DNA of 64,000 nt from Lepisosteus oculatus (Eukaryota; Chordata; Actinopteri; Semionotiformes; Lepisosteidae): assembly GCF_040954835.1 (NCBI RefSeq), contig NC_090704.1, positions 13,475,501 to 13,539,500 of the forward strand, in the 5' to 3' direction. The position numbers and the translations under genes were made by a program. Positions 12,701 to 22,399 of this stretch are shown one piece after another (the stretch's first letter is position 1; each line of letters starts with the position of its first letter). The notes under the pieces are model-generated. The model was not told the origin of the DNA, did not search any database, and saw nothing but the letters and a program-made list of their open reading frames with translations.

Positions 12701-13433
12701 AAAACATTTAGTTTTTAACACTTACACCATATACTTTGTAGAAGTGCTCAAAAAGGTTCAAGTAACAAGGCTATAGTCTAGCTAAAGCTCAGGACTGGTG
12801 TGAGGACAATTCTGAAAACTGTGCTGTGCAATAAGATGTATCAAAGGAGAAATTTAAGCAATTTAAAAATTCTCACTTCTTTGGGATGAATGTTATTGTA
12901 ATGTCTGACATTAAAATAGGTTTTCTTCTTTTATAGCTATTGCAAAGCCAACATTGTCCAAAGAGCAATGTGTTCAAGAAAACACTTTCTGTGATATACT
13001 GTATATGAGTAACATATTGAGTTTTACTATTTAGAGGTGCATGGACAGAATATATTGGTGTCTTTAACAAGTTTTTGGAACATGAAACTCTCTTACAGGG
13101 GTAGAAATCAATCAACCATTTCTTCCAAGTGTAAACCTTTTATTTCTTGGTTGCCATAAATAACATGACCTATTACAGTCACCACTACCTTAAATTAATA
13201 CATGCACATACTGTACACTACTATGTGTTTTTAAATATGTTTCCTTAAAAGTGTCAGGATCCTTTTTTCAGGTGAACAGTCTGACTAGTTGTTTTACACA
13301 CTACATCATGTAACAGTACTGGTACTGCATGCTCTCTACATCACAATCCCCAGCCGTTCTTACCTCCATCTTTCCAATAGAAAAGGGAGACAAAAATCAT
13401 CAACATCTCCCATTTTTTACTGTAGAAACCCAT
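750..13433 (-). CDS. IL23R: Interleukin-23 receptor, tall form with Ig plus five FNIII domains
   Basis: Signalling subunit of the IL-23 receptor, a type I membrane protein that pairs with IL12RB1 and signals through JAK2/TYK2 and STAT3. Coding exons, 5' to 3': 13433-13364 (ATG, hydrophobic signal), 12524-12249 (Ig-like), 11895-11772 and 11208-11051 (D1), 10931-10789 and 10258-10099 (D2), 9683-9601 and 8963-8756 (D3), 7319-7146 and 6769-6671 (D4), 6244-6089 and 4671-4522 (D5), 3346-3256 (membrane span), 1690-1600 (box1), 1367-750. All junctions are in phase and give 866 aa. Family marks: GYPPDKP at the Ig/D1 junction, IVIP between D1 and D2, a degenerate WSXWS (CSVWSLLYW), a box1-like PRWLIEKFP, GYKPQIS (about 1155-1172) and a C-terminal LLPDE...YFPQ (about 786-797). 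Both YXXQ sites fit STAT3 docking. The tail matches IL23R rather than IL12RB2. Human IL23R (629 aa) lacks D3-D5, so the length resembles IL12RB2. Confidence 0.9.
7474..7562 (+). repeat. Degenerate GGGTTA-like simple repeat
   Basis: In the IL23R intron between 7319 and 8756, variants of GGGTTAG recur (CTAGGGTTAG, TTGGGTTAGG, AAAGGGTTTGG). It resembles a decayed telomere-type or GTTAG satellite and has no perfect tandem run. A similar short patch, in opposite sense, occurs near 57368-57405. Confidence 0.4.
7855..8690 (+). mobile_element. Decayed LINE (non-LTR retrotransposon), 3' part of reverse-transcriptase ORF
   Basis: This lies inside an IL23R intron. The translation 7931-8389 contains LPLVEEFKYLRVLFTN and then a KLSVFRSVYNP...LWVETERMRSRVQ stretch, the typical end of the polymerase region in fish LINEs. 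A second frame from about 8457 continues with RMPPGQHSLEVYQAQPTGKRPQGRPRP, the usual C-terminal tail; I shorten neither here beyond what identifies it. The two parts lie in different frames and the 5' part is missing, so the copy is dead. GC content is higher than the surrounding intron. I cannot assign the clade from this piece. Confidence 0.8.
9243..9256 (+). promoter_or_regulatory. CTCF-type core motif
   Basis: CCAGTAGAGGGCGC fits the CTCF core CCASYAGRKGGCRS at all 14 positions. It lies in the IL23R intron between exons 9601 and 8963. A weaker match (12 of 14) in the opposite orientation lies near 11655-11668, and another 12-of-14 match on the minus strand lies at 5855-5868. A single motif match is not proof of binding. 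Confidence 0.4.
10370..10682 (-). mobile_element. tRNA-derived SINE with TGGA-type tail, minus orientation
   Basis: Read on the minus strand this copy has the head (cysteine-free, GGAGGTGCAATAATTAGC type), the middle block resembling 'CATGTTCTCCCCATGTACACG', and the tail 'GGACTGGCGTCCTGTCCAGG ... GATAGGCTCCAGG ... AAATAGATGGAT'. The same family appears near 19190, 24170, 39480, 55800, 58645 and 60900. It sits in the IL23R intron between the D2 exons at 10258 and 10789. Confidence 0.75.
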
Positions 13434-13490
13434 TTCATGTTCTATGAAGTGGTCCTTAAAATTACAGAAATGCAATGCTTCTGCATGTCC
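13434..13490 (-). other. IL23R 5' UTR part of the first coding exon
   Basis: On the minus strand a polypyrimidine tract ending CTTTCTTTCAG sits just above 13490, so the ATG exon probably begins there and an untranslated first exon lies further upstream (toward higher coordinates). I could not place that exon or the promoter with confidence. Confidence 0.5.
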
Positions 13491-14895
13491 TGAAAGAAAG
13501 TGAAGAAGAAGCAAAGAATATATTTAGAAAAGTGAGTTATATTTAACTGATATTTCGGTACAAGCAGATTTAATGCCTGAAGGTGAAAACCTGTAATGTG
13601 TGCTCAAATGTATCCACTACATTCATTGATTTGGTAGTGAAATTGCATTGAGAATGATTATTTATAATATTCTGTTATTAACCGATATTGCTTAAAAAAT
13701 TGGAAAAATAACAAACACAACCAACCTGTACTGAAAACACTCCTGTTGGTTAGATGGCAGATCTTGAGAAATGGCTTCTTTCTGTGTTATCCGGTTTTAA
13801 ATTTAAAAGCCCTTCTGTGATGCAAGCAATTTCTAATGATTGATGAGACTGATAACATTTATGATAAACACTACCGCAGAAAAGCATGCACCCGCTAAAC
13901 AAATGTGATGGTTAAAAGTAGGACAAGACATTTAGTGGCCTTTTATCTTGGTGGAAATAAAAAAAGAAGTTAATCTGAGACTGTGGTATCTGTAAAGGGG
14001 TGTAGAGCTATCAATGACTGATCTTATACTGTATATATAAACTTCTTTGAATTCAGAGACAGCAATACAAACTCAGAATTTGTGGGAAACAAATCTGGGC
14101 AAGCATTTGCCAGGTGATTTCACAGAAATTTCACAACCTTACTGAGTTTTCTACACTGTCTCTTCCAGTCCTGGTAATTTGCTGGAGGACGCATTAGTTA
14201 AGATCTCAAGAATGGTGCAGGTGTTTTACTTCATACAGCTGCAATGCTTAAAGGTGAAAATTAGAAATTCTAAATTTAGCTGTTGCTTTCCTCAACAGAG
14301 TCTGCTAATAGTGTTTTATTTGGTCTAGTAAAAGTGTGTTATTTTCTCTGCTCAGAGTCGTTAAACATTTTTCACTCATATACTGTATTCTTTCATGTTG
14401 AATGCCTGAACATTCCTTTTTCACGATTGCCTCATCTTCCTGGACATTTGACCTACATTTTGCTGCACTCAGTGCACGTTGAAACTTTAGAAACTGAGTA
14501 CATTGAGTGATTTTTAGGTTAGCGTTTTTACTGGTGTCCTAATTTTGTGTGCTCCTTCTGTTTCACCACAGTAATGTGGTTTGCTGAACCTGTTTTCTGT
14601 TTCTGGCTCTTCGACAGGCTTATGAACAGTTTTTTTTTTACACAAGCTCAATGTCTTCAAGACACAACCAAAGTAAAGCTAACTATTTTTTTAATATGTA
14701 AATGTGTAGATTATTTTGGTGTTTTACATAAAAAGAACATTTTACCTAAATACAGATACACAATCACTTAGGTACAGTATATGTACCTTCAATCTTCATC
14801 CTGAAGGACACCTGAATCTGCTGGTTTTCCTTCCATCTAAAGTCTCATTTATCTCATAGGCTCCTTTATTAAGTCAATACATTTTTTGACCACAA

Positions 14896-15033
14896 AGTAG
14901 CAGCGTAAAACAGTATCATTGGCTGAGACCCAAGTAAGGAGCCTGAAACAATGAGGGGAAATAATGAATAGTAAACCTCATAAAATGCTGTCTATTCAAA
15001 GGTTGCATCTTAACCCATAACATTAAGTAATTG
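14896..15033 (+). repeat. Diverged direct repeat, copy 1
   Basis: This 138-base block aligns end to end with 15488-15625. Shared stretches include TGAATAGTAAACCT, ATAAAATG, TTCAAAGGTT and CCCATAACAT. About four in five positions agree by eye. I do not recognise the repeat as a known transposon family. Confidence 0.7.
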
Positions 15034-15487
15034 TTCCAACTGAAAAAAGCCCGCAAATTTCTCTGTTTAAGCAAATAACTGTCACCAACTAAACTGGGAA
15101 CTGAACATTAATAAAATCTATTTATAACAGGTATCCTCCATTTAAACAGATGGAAACTCCTACATTACTATGTTTCCTTAAATTATTGTTTGCCCTAATT
15201 AATTACTCTTTAAGTTGAAATACGTTTGAGAAGAAAGTAATTTAAGCATGATTAGCCAAAAGCATCTGTTTTCATTACAATCCTTGTCTGAATGTATCAA
15301 AAGGTATACCTGAGACTAAAGAATGTCTGTATGGGAAATGTCACATTCAAGAAAAAATATTACTATAATAGATGGATTAAACTTTCATACACATAAGAGG
15401 TGACAATATTTACTGTTAGAGTAATTTCACATTAAAAAAACTGTAAATATGGATTAAATATTATGTTTTTATTATCCCAACCTTCCA

Positions 15488-15625
15488 GTAGTGGCATAAG
15501 ACAGTAAAATTTGGCTCAGATCCAAGTAGGAAACCCAAAACAATGTGGGAAAATATGAATAGTAAACCTACATAAAATGTTGTCCGTTCAAAGGTTATGT
15601 CTTGACCCATAACATCAAGTAATTG
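15488..15625 (+). repeat. Diverged direct repeat, copy 2
   Basis: Partner of 14896-15033, also 138 bases, in the same orientation and 592 bases downstream. The equal length and near-absence of net gaps suggest either one local duplication or two insertions of the same short element. Confidence 0.7.
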
Positions 15626-18600
15626 AGTATCTCCTAAACAGATTCATAAACCAAGTGGAAGTATCTGCTTTCTCTAACACATCCTGTAAGAGAAGGAGGT
15701 GTCAAGGAAAAAAATAAAAGCAATGTTATAAGGATTATACTGGATTGCTTGACATAAAAGACATTAAAATCCATGAACATTTGAACACAACTTGACGATT
15801 ACTAAAATACCATTAAGAATGACCTCTGGCAATCAAGGCACTTTTACACGTCTACAAAGGAATGCTTGTGCATTTTCCACAAAATGCAAATATAAAAAAA
15901 CTTGAAGACCATAGAAGAACTGTTCTTGACGATCACTCATAAGAACATTAAATGCTTAGAAAATGTTAAGAAATACCAACTACCAGTTAAAAGGTACTTA
16001 AAAAGTTCTTCTGTGACCAAAAGAAGAAATTCTATATAGAGTCTGTAGAGAGACAAAGGGAGTGCAAGAGAAATTAAACATATATGAATAAACAAAATAA
16101 GACGTCAGTTTCAGAACACCTGTTACATTTTATTCAGAGGTAAAAGAACTAATATTCTGGACACACACTGGTTTCTCTCACCTCAGCAGTTGTTTTTCTT
16201 ACAATATGCTTCATCCCCTCTGTCTTCTGTAATGGAGAACATGTGTCTGAAGCCTCCTCAAGGGGAGGCTGCTACTTTGTAACTTGCCCTAGATTTCTGA
16301 TTTCATTACAGTCATTTTGCATTTAGTGCTTTTTAACTGTGAAGGGAGAACCCCATCAGGTCTTTGAGCTGACTGAAAAGAAACTTTAGGTTTCAGGCAC
16401 TTTTTGGTAGCAGAGAAAATTCTCATGGGCTGAAATCATTAATAAATACCAACAGTTTCTACTATCATGTGTTAGTGATTAAATTTATGAAGCAACTACA
16501 CTTTTCAGCAAGAAAAAATAGCATGTCATGATGGGATTACAAAAAGTAAGAATTAAAAAAGAAAATTACTTTTTTCTTGTTTTTGTCATCTACTAAATTA
16601 CTTCTAATTTTTAGAATTTTTATGAAAGTGAGGGGTGGGTTGGATAATGATTTATCATCACCACTACTGTGTTTTTCACACCTTTCAAAATCTGTTGGGG
16701 GACAATAACCTCAGTGAATCAAAATCTCTGAACCACAGAGTTTTGTAACTAGCTACATGTAAATTTACTCTGAATCATTGGAGTGTATCCTAACACATAG
16801 TTCTTTTTAAACATGTTTGTTGTTTTACATTCATTCATAAAAGTCTTGTCCTCCTATTTCAGCTTATTTGCAATTAAAAAATACCTATTTAGATTTTTAT
16901 ACAGCCACTCTAGGTCACCAATCAATGCAGTGCAGAGAAAGGAGAGTTGTGTAGTGGCGATATGGTGAAAAAATAATTATAATGTTCCCTGATATACTGA
17001 GCTGGTCTCCTTGACCTGCCATTTACTACTTAGTTTATGATTTCATTACTATATTTGGATATCATATATATCATATAGGCATATTTGTAGCCCCTACTCA
17101 AGGAAAGTTAAGGTTTAGCTCTCCTTTGTCTTGAACTGAACTGAATGGAGATCAAAATGGTAAGTGGATGTAAAAAAAAGTCTATATAGAGACTATAGAG
17201 ATGACTGTATAATGACAAAAAAAAAACATGATTAAGATGCATAATGATATCCTAATAGATCCAGAAATTATCTTTTAAAATTTAATGCAGCTCTGTCTTT
17301 TTTGTACTCCCACACTTTATAATAAAACCTATATGAGTAATCTAACTGCTTTTTAAGTGCCTATGATGGGCTCACAATGTTATAAAATAAATCCGAAATA
17401 AACAGAAATGGTCAACATTCCCTAATTACAGTATATCCAGCAAATTAGTAGGTACTAGCATTAGATCTGACGTATCACTGTAGCTTATTTTAATACTAAT
17501 CAGGAATGACAACTGAATATTTGAAGAGCTGTAGCTTTAAAAAATATGTGAATATATGCTGGACTACTAAAGTGTGTCAGCAGAGATGCTTTAAATACAT
17601 TTTAAAAAATGTAATTATTTTCTACCACATTATAGTTTCTTTCACAACAGTTTGTTTGGGAGACTAAAAAATTGTGCCTAAACTCCAAAGGTCATCATTT
17701 AAATGAAATAAAATGAAAGAAAAACCATAGGAAAAGTGACTAAAGCAGGTCTTTGATCTCTCCTCTCACACATGACTTCCTGTGCCCGGAAAAACTGTCA
17801 ACCAAAAGAAAAAGAGGTTTATACCCTGATTTGATGTGGCTAAGACCTAATAATATGCTAACAGTTGCTCAATGCTAGAATTTGAAATGCAGAAAAATAG
17901 AAACTGTGTAAAAGCAAACGACTCATTTTAACACACAATCTTCACTTCTAAAGACAAACAGTTAAGTGTATCAGAATTATAAATGTATGAAAACAGACTT
18001 CAAGGCAAACTTCCATTTCTCTGTAAAACAGTAAATGACAAAACTTTTCAAAACTATAGATAGTTTAGATGTTAGTAAAAAGTTTCATATTTCCCTTCCT
18101 TTGCTTTAAAAATATGTAACCTTTTGTATAATGTACTTGTACAGGAATGCACTAAGCACAATCTTTTGTCCTTAATGTGCCAAGATATGTTCAAATAGAA
18201 AGTTATATCCATGTGTTTAACCTTTTCATGTAGTCATATTATGAAATGAAAATGTCATACATGTTATTATGTTTACAGACTGGGTTTTTTATTCTTTAGA
18301 CATTTATGGGTGAAGTTAAGTACATACCTGCAAAAGGTTTTCCATTATTTTCATGTGTGTTTCATGGTTGCACCTTTCTCAAGCATGATTCACCCAGATC
18401 TAAAGAAGGATAGTATTAGGAAAATGTATTCACTAATTTCGTATGTATTATATACATGATTCAAAATATTATAATCATATTCAATGATTCAATTCATATG
18501 CTATATTTTTATGTTTATTAAAACGTTCTATTTATTCTACTAGTGATCAACTTTTGGGTTCAGATCTGCAATGCGTTGAAAAATCCAGAATGCTTGAGAA

Positions 18601-19189
18601 CAAAACATAAAACTAACTTCAACTCAAGCAAGGATGTGAAGTTAAAATTTCAATCAAAGTTAAATCCTGTTTTAGTCTAAAAATATATACTGCATTTTCG
18701 CTGTACACATTTCCATCTGCTATGCAAAGAAATAAATCATTTTGAAATAAATATAAGAAGTTTACAATTGTTCTAATTTGATGCTGTCAGATCTTTAGCT
18801 TTATTCACGTTCTTTATGTGTATATTTATGTCTTGTCTGTATAGCCTTTTAAAATAATAAAATAATAAAATATTTTTCATTTTGAATTTATAGCACATAA
18901 ACGTATGCTGTGTAATACAGATGTTTTAATGGTGTTTTACAGTTTTATCATCATTGTGTTAACTGCTTTCATTCGCTCAATATGTGGAAATAAGACCAAA
19001 CTAAATTTGATTATGTTTTTTTAGGCTGTTACATAGATACAGTCCAGCCAAAAATTCAGCAAAAGACATCAAGTTGTAGGTCTTTTTGAAATAAACAAAA
19101 TGCTCTGTTTTCCTCACAATGAAATCCCAAATAAATATTTTTAAAACTAAGATAAAATATATACATTTCTTGCAACAATGAACAATGGA

Positions 19190-19432
19190 TTGTTGTGTAG
19201 TGGCTAGTGCTGCTGCTTTCCAGCTCTTGGGACCTGAGTTTGATTCCTGCCTGGGATGCTTTTGGTGAAAAGTTTGCGTGTTCTCCCCATGTCTGTGTTG
19301 GCTTTTCTCTAGACACTTAGGTTTCTACAAACTTTCTGAAGTCATGCTGGCTAGGTAAATCAGTTTCTGTGAATTGTGCTTGTGTGTGGTCCCTTTGGTG
19401 GACACCTTGGTGCCCTGTGACTGAGCAATATT
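19190..19432 (+). mobile_element. tRNA-derived SINE, plus orientation, decayed
   Basis: The head has an A-box-like TGTAGTGGCTAGTG and a B-box-like GAGTTTGATTCC, followed by GCGTGTTCTCCCCATGTCTG, the block common to this fish SINE family. The tail is eroded; the final TGGATGG repeats are absent. Confidence 0.7.
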
Positions 19433-19456
19433 ATTAAAATAATGAATATTGTAACA

Positions 19457-19695
19457 CTTCAGGGTTCACGTGGGTGCCCTCGCCGCTGCCGCATCAGGTC
19501 AGCCCCCCACCGTCGGGGACTCAAACCCAGCCCTCCGGCGTCACTCAACAGGGACCCAGCCTCTTGAGCCAAAGGGAAATCTCCTGTCAACCCGGCGGCT
19601 GTGGTCCCTACTATTCACAGGGAAGGGCAGTGACGTCACCGCTCTGGTAAGCCGGCTCTCACAAAACAATGGTGGCCGTGTGTGTCACCATATAA
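19457..19695 (-). repeat. GC-rich unclassified element with pol III-box-like motifs
   Basis: A sharply GC-rich block in AT-rich surroundings. On the minus strand TGGCTCAAGAGG (19560-19571) resembles a tRNA A box and GGTTTGAGTCC (19517-19527) resembles a B box, at roughly tRNA spacing. It directly follows an eroded SINE. It could be a second SINE type or part of another repeat; the open frame across it has no recognisable protein. Confidence 0.4.
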
Positions 19696-21117
19696 ATAAA
19701 AAAAATTAATACAACTGAAAGGGTCATAGAAAACAATTTGTGAAATTTGTGAAAGAAAAAAGAAAATAGTAGTCTTGCTCACTTTAGAATCCCGATTTCT
19801 TGCAAGGAAGAAATATCAACTCCAAAGTCTTTATATTTGCAGTATTGGTAAAATTGGTAAGCCCACATCAAAACGTCTTACTGGAATTTAACACCTATTT
19901 CAAAAGTAGGTTATCTGAAGTACATTTTTTATGAAATTGTGTTGGTATCATTGGTGTGAGAGTGTTAACCCTAAGTATAAAGGTCTCGCCACAAATGGCA
20001 ATCATTATGAGAGGTGTAAAAGTTCTGAGGTTAGTCGACCTCAATTTTTCAGTCGCATGCACTCATTAGAAAACAATCAGGCCACGAACAGGAAAGAGTA
20101 AAAATGGCTTTAAATGTTTCTTTCAATAAAATGCTGTTTAACTGTTATGTTTGTAAAGCCTCAGTAAATTGATTAGTAGAAGCCATACTGATATCTCAAA
20201 ATAATCTGAATTGTAGGCTAAATGACGTACAGTAAGCACCATAATTAAATTGCTGAATAGTCAGCAAACCGACTCCTACAGAGCTGCAGAAATTTGAATT
20301 GACCAGCTAACTTTCAAAGTATTGCTCTTGTTTTCTCAACAGCTGCTTATTAGCGTGATCTGTAACAAATGTAAAGGAAATATTAGTGCTGTATAAGTAC
20401 GTTTTTACAAAAAATGTAATATATTTAGTAAATTAGTAATTAATGATTCGGAGATAAGCAAGCAAAACACAAGAGAGGCAGAGGTAAATAAGTTCATACT
20501 TAATGCCTTAAATTAGGCAGTTTCTTTCACTGCACGCACATTTTTGTTTCATGTTCACTGTAATTGTTTTTACGATCTTCGGTATTGTTACTTTTGCTCT
20601 TACTGCAATCAAATAAAAGGACGATAAAAGTTACTGTCTCAAGAAGCCTCTCGTGAGTATAGTAAGGTACAGTGTATCACTTGACAGAAAGATCAAGACT
20701 CAAACTTTGCTACCAGCTGTTTATATAAAACTCATGTCAGTTTTGATGGAAGGTCAACAAAATCAAATGTGTTGTATAATGATTTATCAGGATACAATAT
20801 CGTGACTATCGTTCTCCATTTGTGCGCGAGACAAGGAATTTTAATGTAATGCTCTACAACATCGTGAAAAATAATGTTCGTTGAATTGCTAGTTAAATAT
20901 TTGTATTTCGCAATGTAACAATAACATATGTAACAAACATTTGCGCTCTAAATCCGGCGAGGTTATACATTGTTAATACTTGTAAGGTTGACAGTTAAGC
21001 AACATCTGATGTTTAAACAGGCTCTGTTTGGCTAGTTTCTGTTTTGTTGTGGCAAGAAAGTAACCGATTGCTTTTGCGCCAGTAACATTCCATAATTATT
21101 GTAGATATAAGAACATG

Positions 21118-21250
21118 TTCAGGTGGGTATCTGCGTCAGCATGCGTAGGCTGCAAAGGAACAAGTAATACTGTAGGTTTATTGCATGCTGAAAAGAGAAG
21201 AAAGAAAACACAACGTTTTGGACGTGGAGCCTTCTTCAGGTGTCATATAA
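21118..21250 (-). repeat. Short interspersed repeat with hammerhead-like core, inverted copy
   Basis: Read on the minus strand it gives ACACCTGAAGAAGGCTCCACG, then an AAACGTTGTGTT segment, a pyrimidine tract, AATAAACC, and GCCTACGCATGCTGACGCAG. The same order of blocks occurs on the plus strand at 26922-27045. The core resembles CTGANGA...GAAA of hammerhead ribozymes seen in Penelope-like elements, but in this copy the second part reads CCAAAAC and is degraded. Confidence 0.65.
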
Positions 21251-21299
21251 GATATAAGAACATGCTATGATCATTTTCGCATTTGAACGTGATCTAGAC

Positions 21300-21641
21300 T
21301 TTAACTCCCCGGCAACTTTTACGCCACGCCTGTTTTTACACAATGGCTGGTGTTGATGTTTCCATGGTAAGCAATGACGCTTTCCCTCGTACCGGAGCTC
21401 ATGTTCATGTCTGCGTCAGGACTGCTGAGCCGGAGGTGCTGTTAAAAATTGACAAACGCGTGTTGGTTTTCAGTTCCTCATCAAATTATTTTGTTGCTCA
21501 TCTCGCGAAATGTAACTATTTTCTCTGTAACTTGGGCCACAACCCTGCTATGTAATGTAGGCGACCAACGATCAAATCAGAACAGCAAGAAAAGCCTTCT
21601 GTTTACCAAAGAAACGAGGACTTGCAGAAATTCTCTTGGGG
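21300..21641 (+). promoter_or_regulatory. Probable promoter / untranslated first exon of the C1orf141-like gene
   Basis: CpG is clearly denser here than in the surroundings (TACCGGAG, CTGCGTCAGG, GACAAACGCG). An X-box-like site lies at 21358-21371. A splice-donor-like GGGGTAAGC at about 21638-21646 precedes the acceptor at 22392. This is about 1 kb upstream of the first coding exon. No TATA box is evident. The exact start of transcription is inferred, not seen. Confidence 0.45.
21358..21371 (+). promoter_or_regulatory. RFX X-box-like palindrome
   Basis: GTTTCCATGGTAAG closely resembles the ciliary X-box (GTTNCCATGGNAAC), with only the last position off. It lies in the CpG-enriched region upstream of the C1orf141-like gene. 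A similar site lies upstream of DNAI4, a known cilium gene, in this same window. Confidence 0.5.
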
Positions 21642-22399
21642 GTAAGCATTACTACAGTGGTGTGTGTGGGCGAAGAAGTACGTTCTAGTCTTCATTTAAT
21701 GTTCATTATTATTTTTCTATTATTATTATTTTGTTGTTGTTGAAGTTATATCAGAAAGTAAAAACGTTCGAATTATCTTTAAACCAATGGTTCCAAACCT
21801 TTATGCACCAATGGAACTGTATTTGTTTGCTTTAATTGATCTGTTTGATTATTTAGACTGTTTATTGATGTCTGCAAAACAATATAGTAAAACTCAATAT
21901 TCTGGTGTTAGAAAGTGTGTTGAAAAATTACCTTCTTACTGTGTAACATTGTTAGCAAATGTATGAAAGCTAAACCTTAACTAGTGTTAACCGGTAATTG
22001 ATTCCTGTCCTTTTCTCTGCTTGTAGGCTAATTATCATGTCATTTTTCTCTGCCAATAAGAACTAACAATACAAATGCTTTGTAATTATAGATGGGTGCT
22101 ACAGTCTTCAATCATTAGAAAAGGATCTCTGACAGCTTTGAGTTTCCATGGAAAATTAAGACAATACAATACAAAACAATCAGGAGGACTCTTTGTTCAA
22201 AATAACCAGCGTTACCTGTTGAAAAGAATCTGATTTGCTTAAAGCAAGGACATGTTAAAAACGTATTGAAAATATTAGATTTAATACTTGCATATGCACA
22301 CACATATATGTATGCTCATATGAATACATATTTGTGTGTACAGTGCAGGAATAAGTGTGCACTTTTCATCTGGGTTTTATTTTTTTACACAGCTAAAAA

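Larger units (their letters stand above)
13491..21117. other. Gene-poor interval between IL23R and the C1orf141-like gene
   Basis: AT-rich sequence with no ORF that looks like a real exon. It should hold the IL23R promoter and untranslated first exon, which I cannot place. A minus-strand TATA-like string (TTTATATATACAG) lies near 14025-14045. The interval also contains a diverged pair of direct repeats (14896-15033, 15488-15625), one SINE (about 19190-19430) and a GC-rich block (19457-19695), each listed separately. Confidence 0.6.

Noticed and set aside
750-13433. Calling the first gene IL12RB2 on the basis of its five FNIII domains and 866-aa length
   Set aside because: The Ig and D1 words (VEP/IEP..IF.MG.NI, GYPPDKP, IVIP) and the tail (GYKPQIS, LLPDE..YFPQ) fit IL23R far better, and its place next to the C1orf141-like gene is that of IL23R.
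19470-19709. 79-codon open frame in the GC-rich block
   Set aside because: Low complexity from GC-rich repeat sequence; no domain and no splice context.
21343-21555. 70-codon open frame starting MAGVDVSMV as the first coding exon of the C1orf141-like gene
   Set aside because: It does not join in frame to 22400, lacks a suitable donor and has no similarity; the X-box lies within it. It is more likely promoter or untranslated exon.
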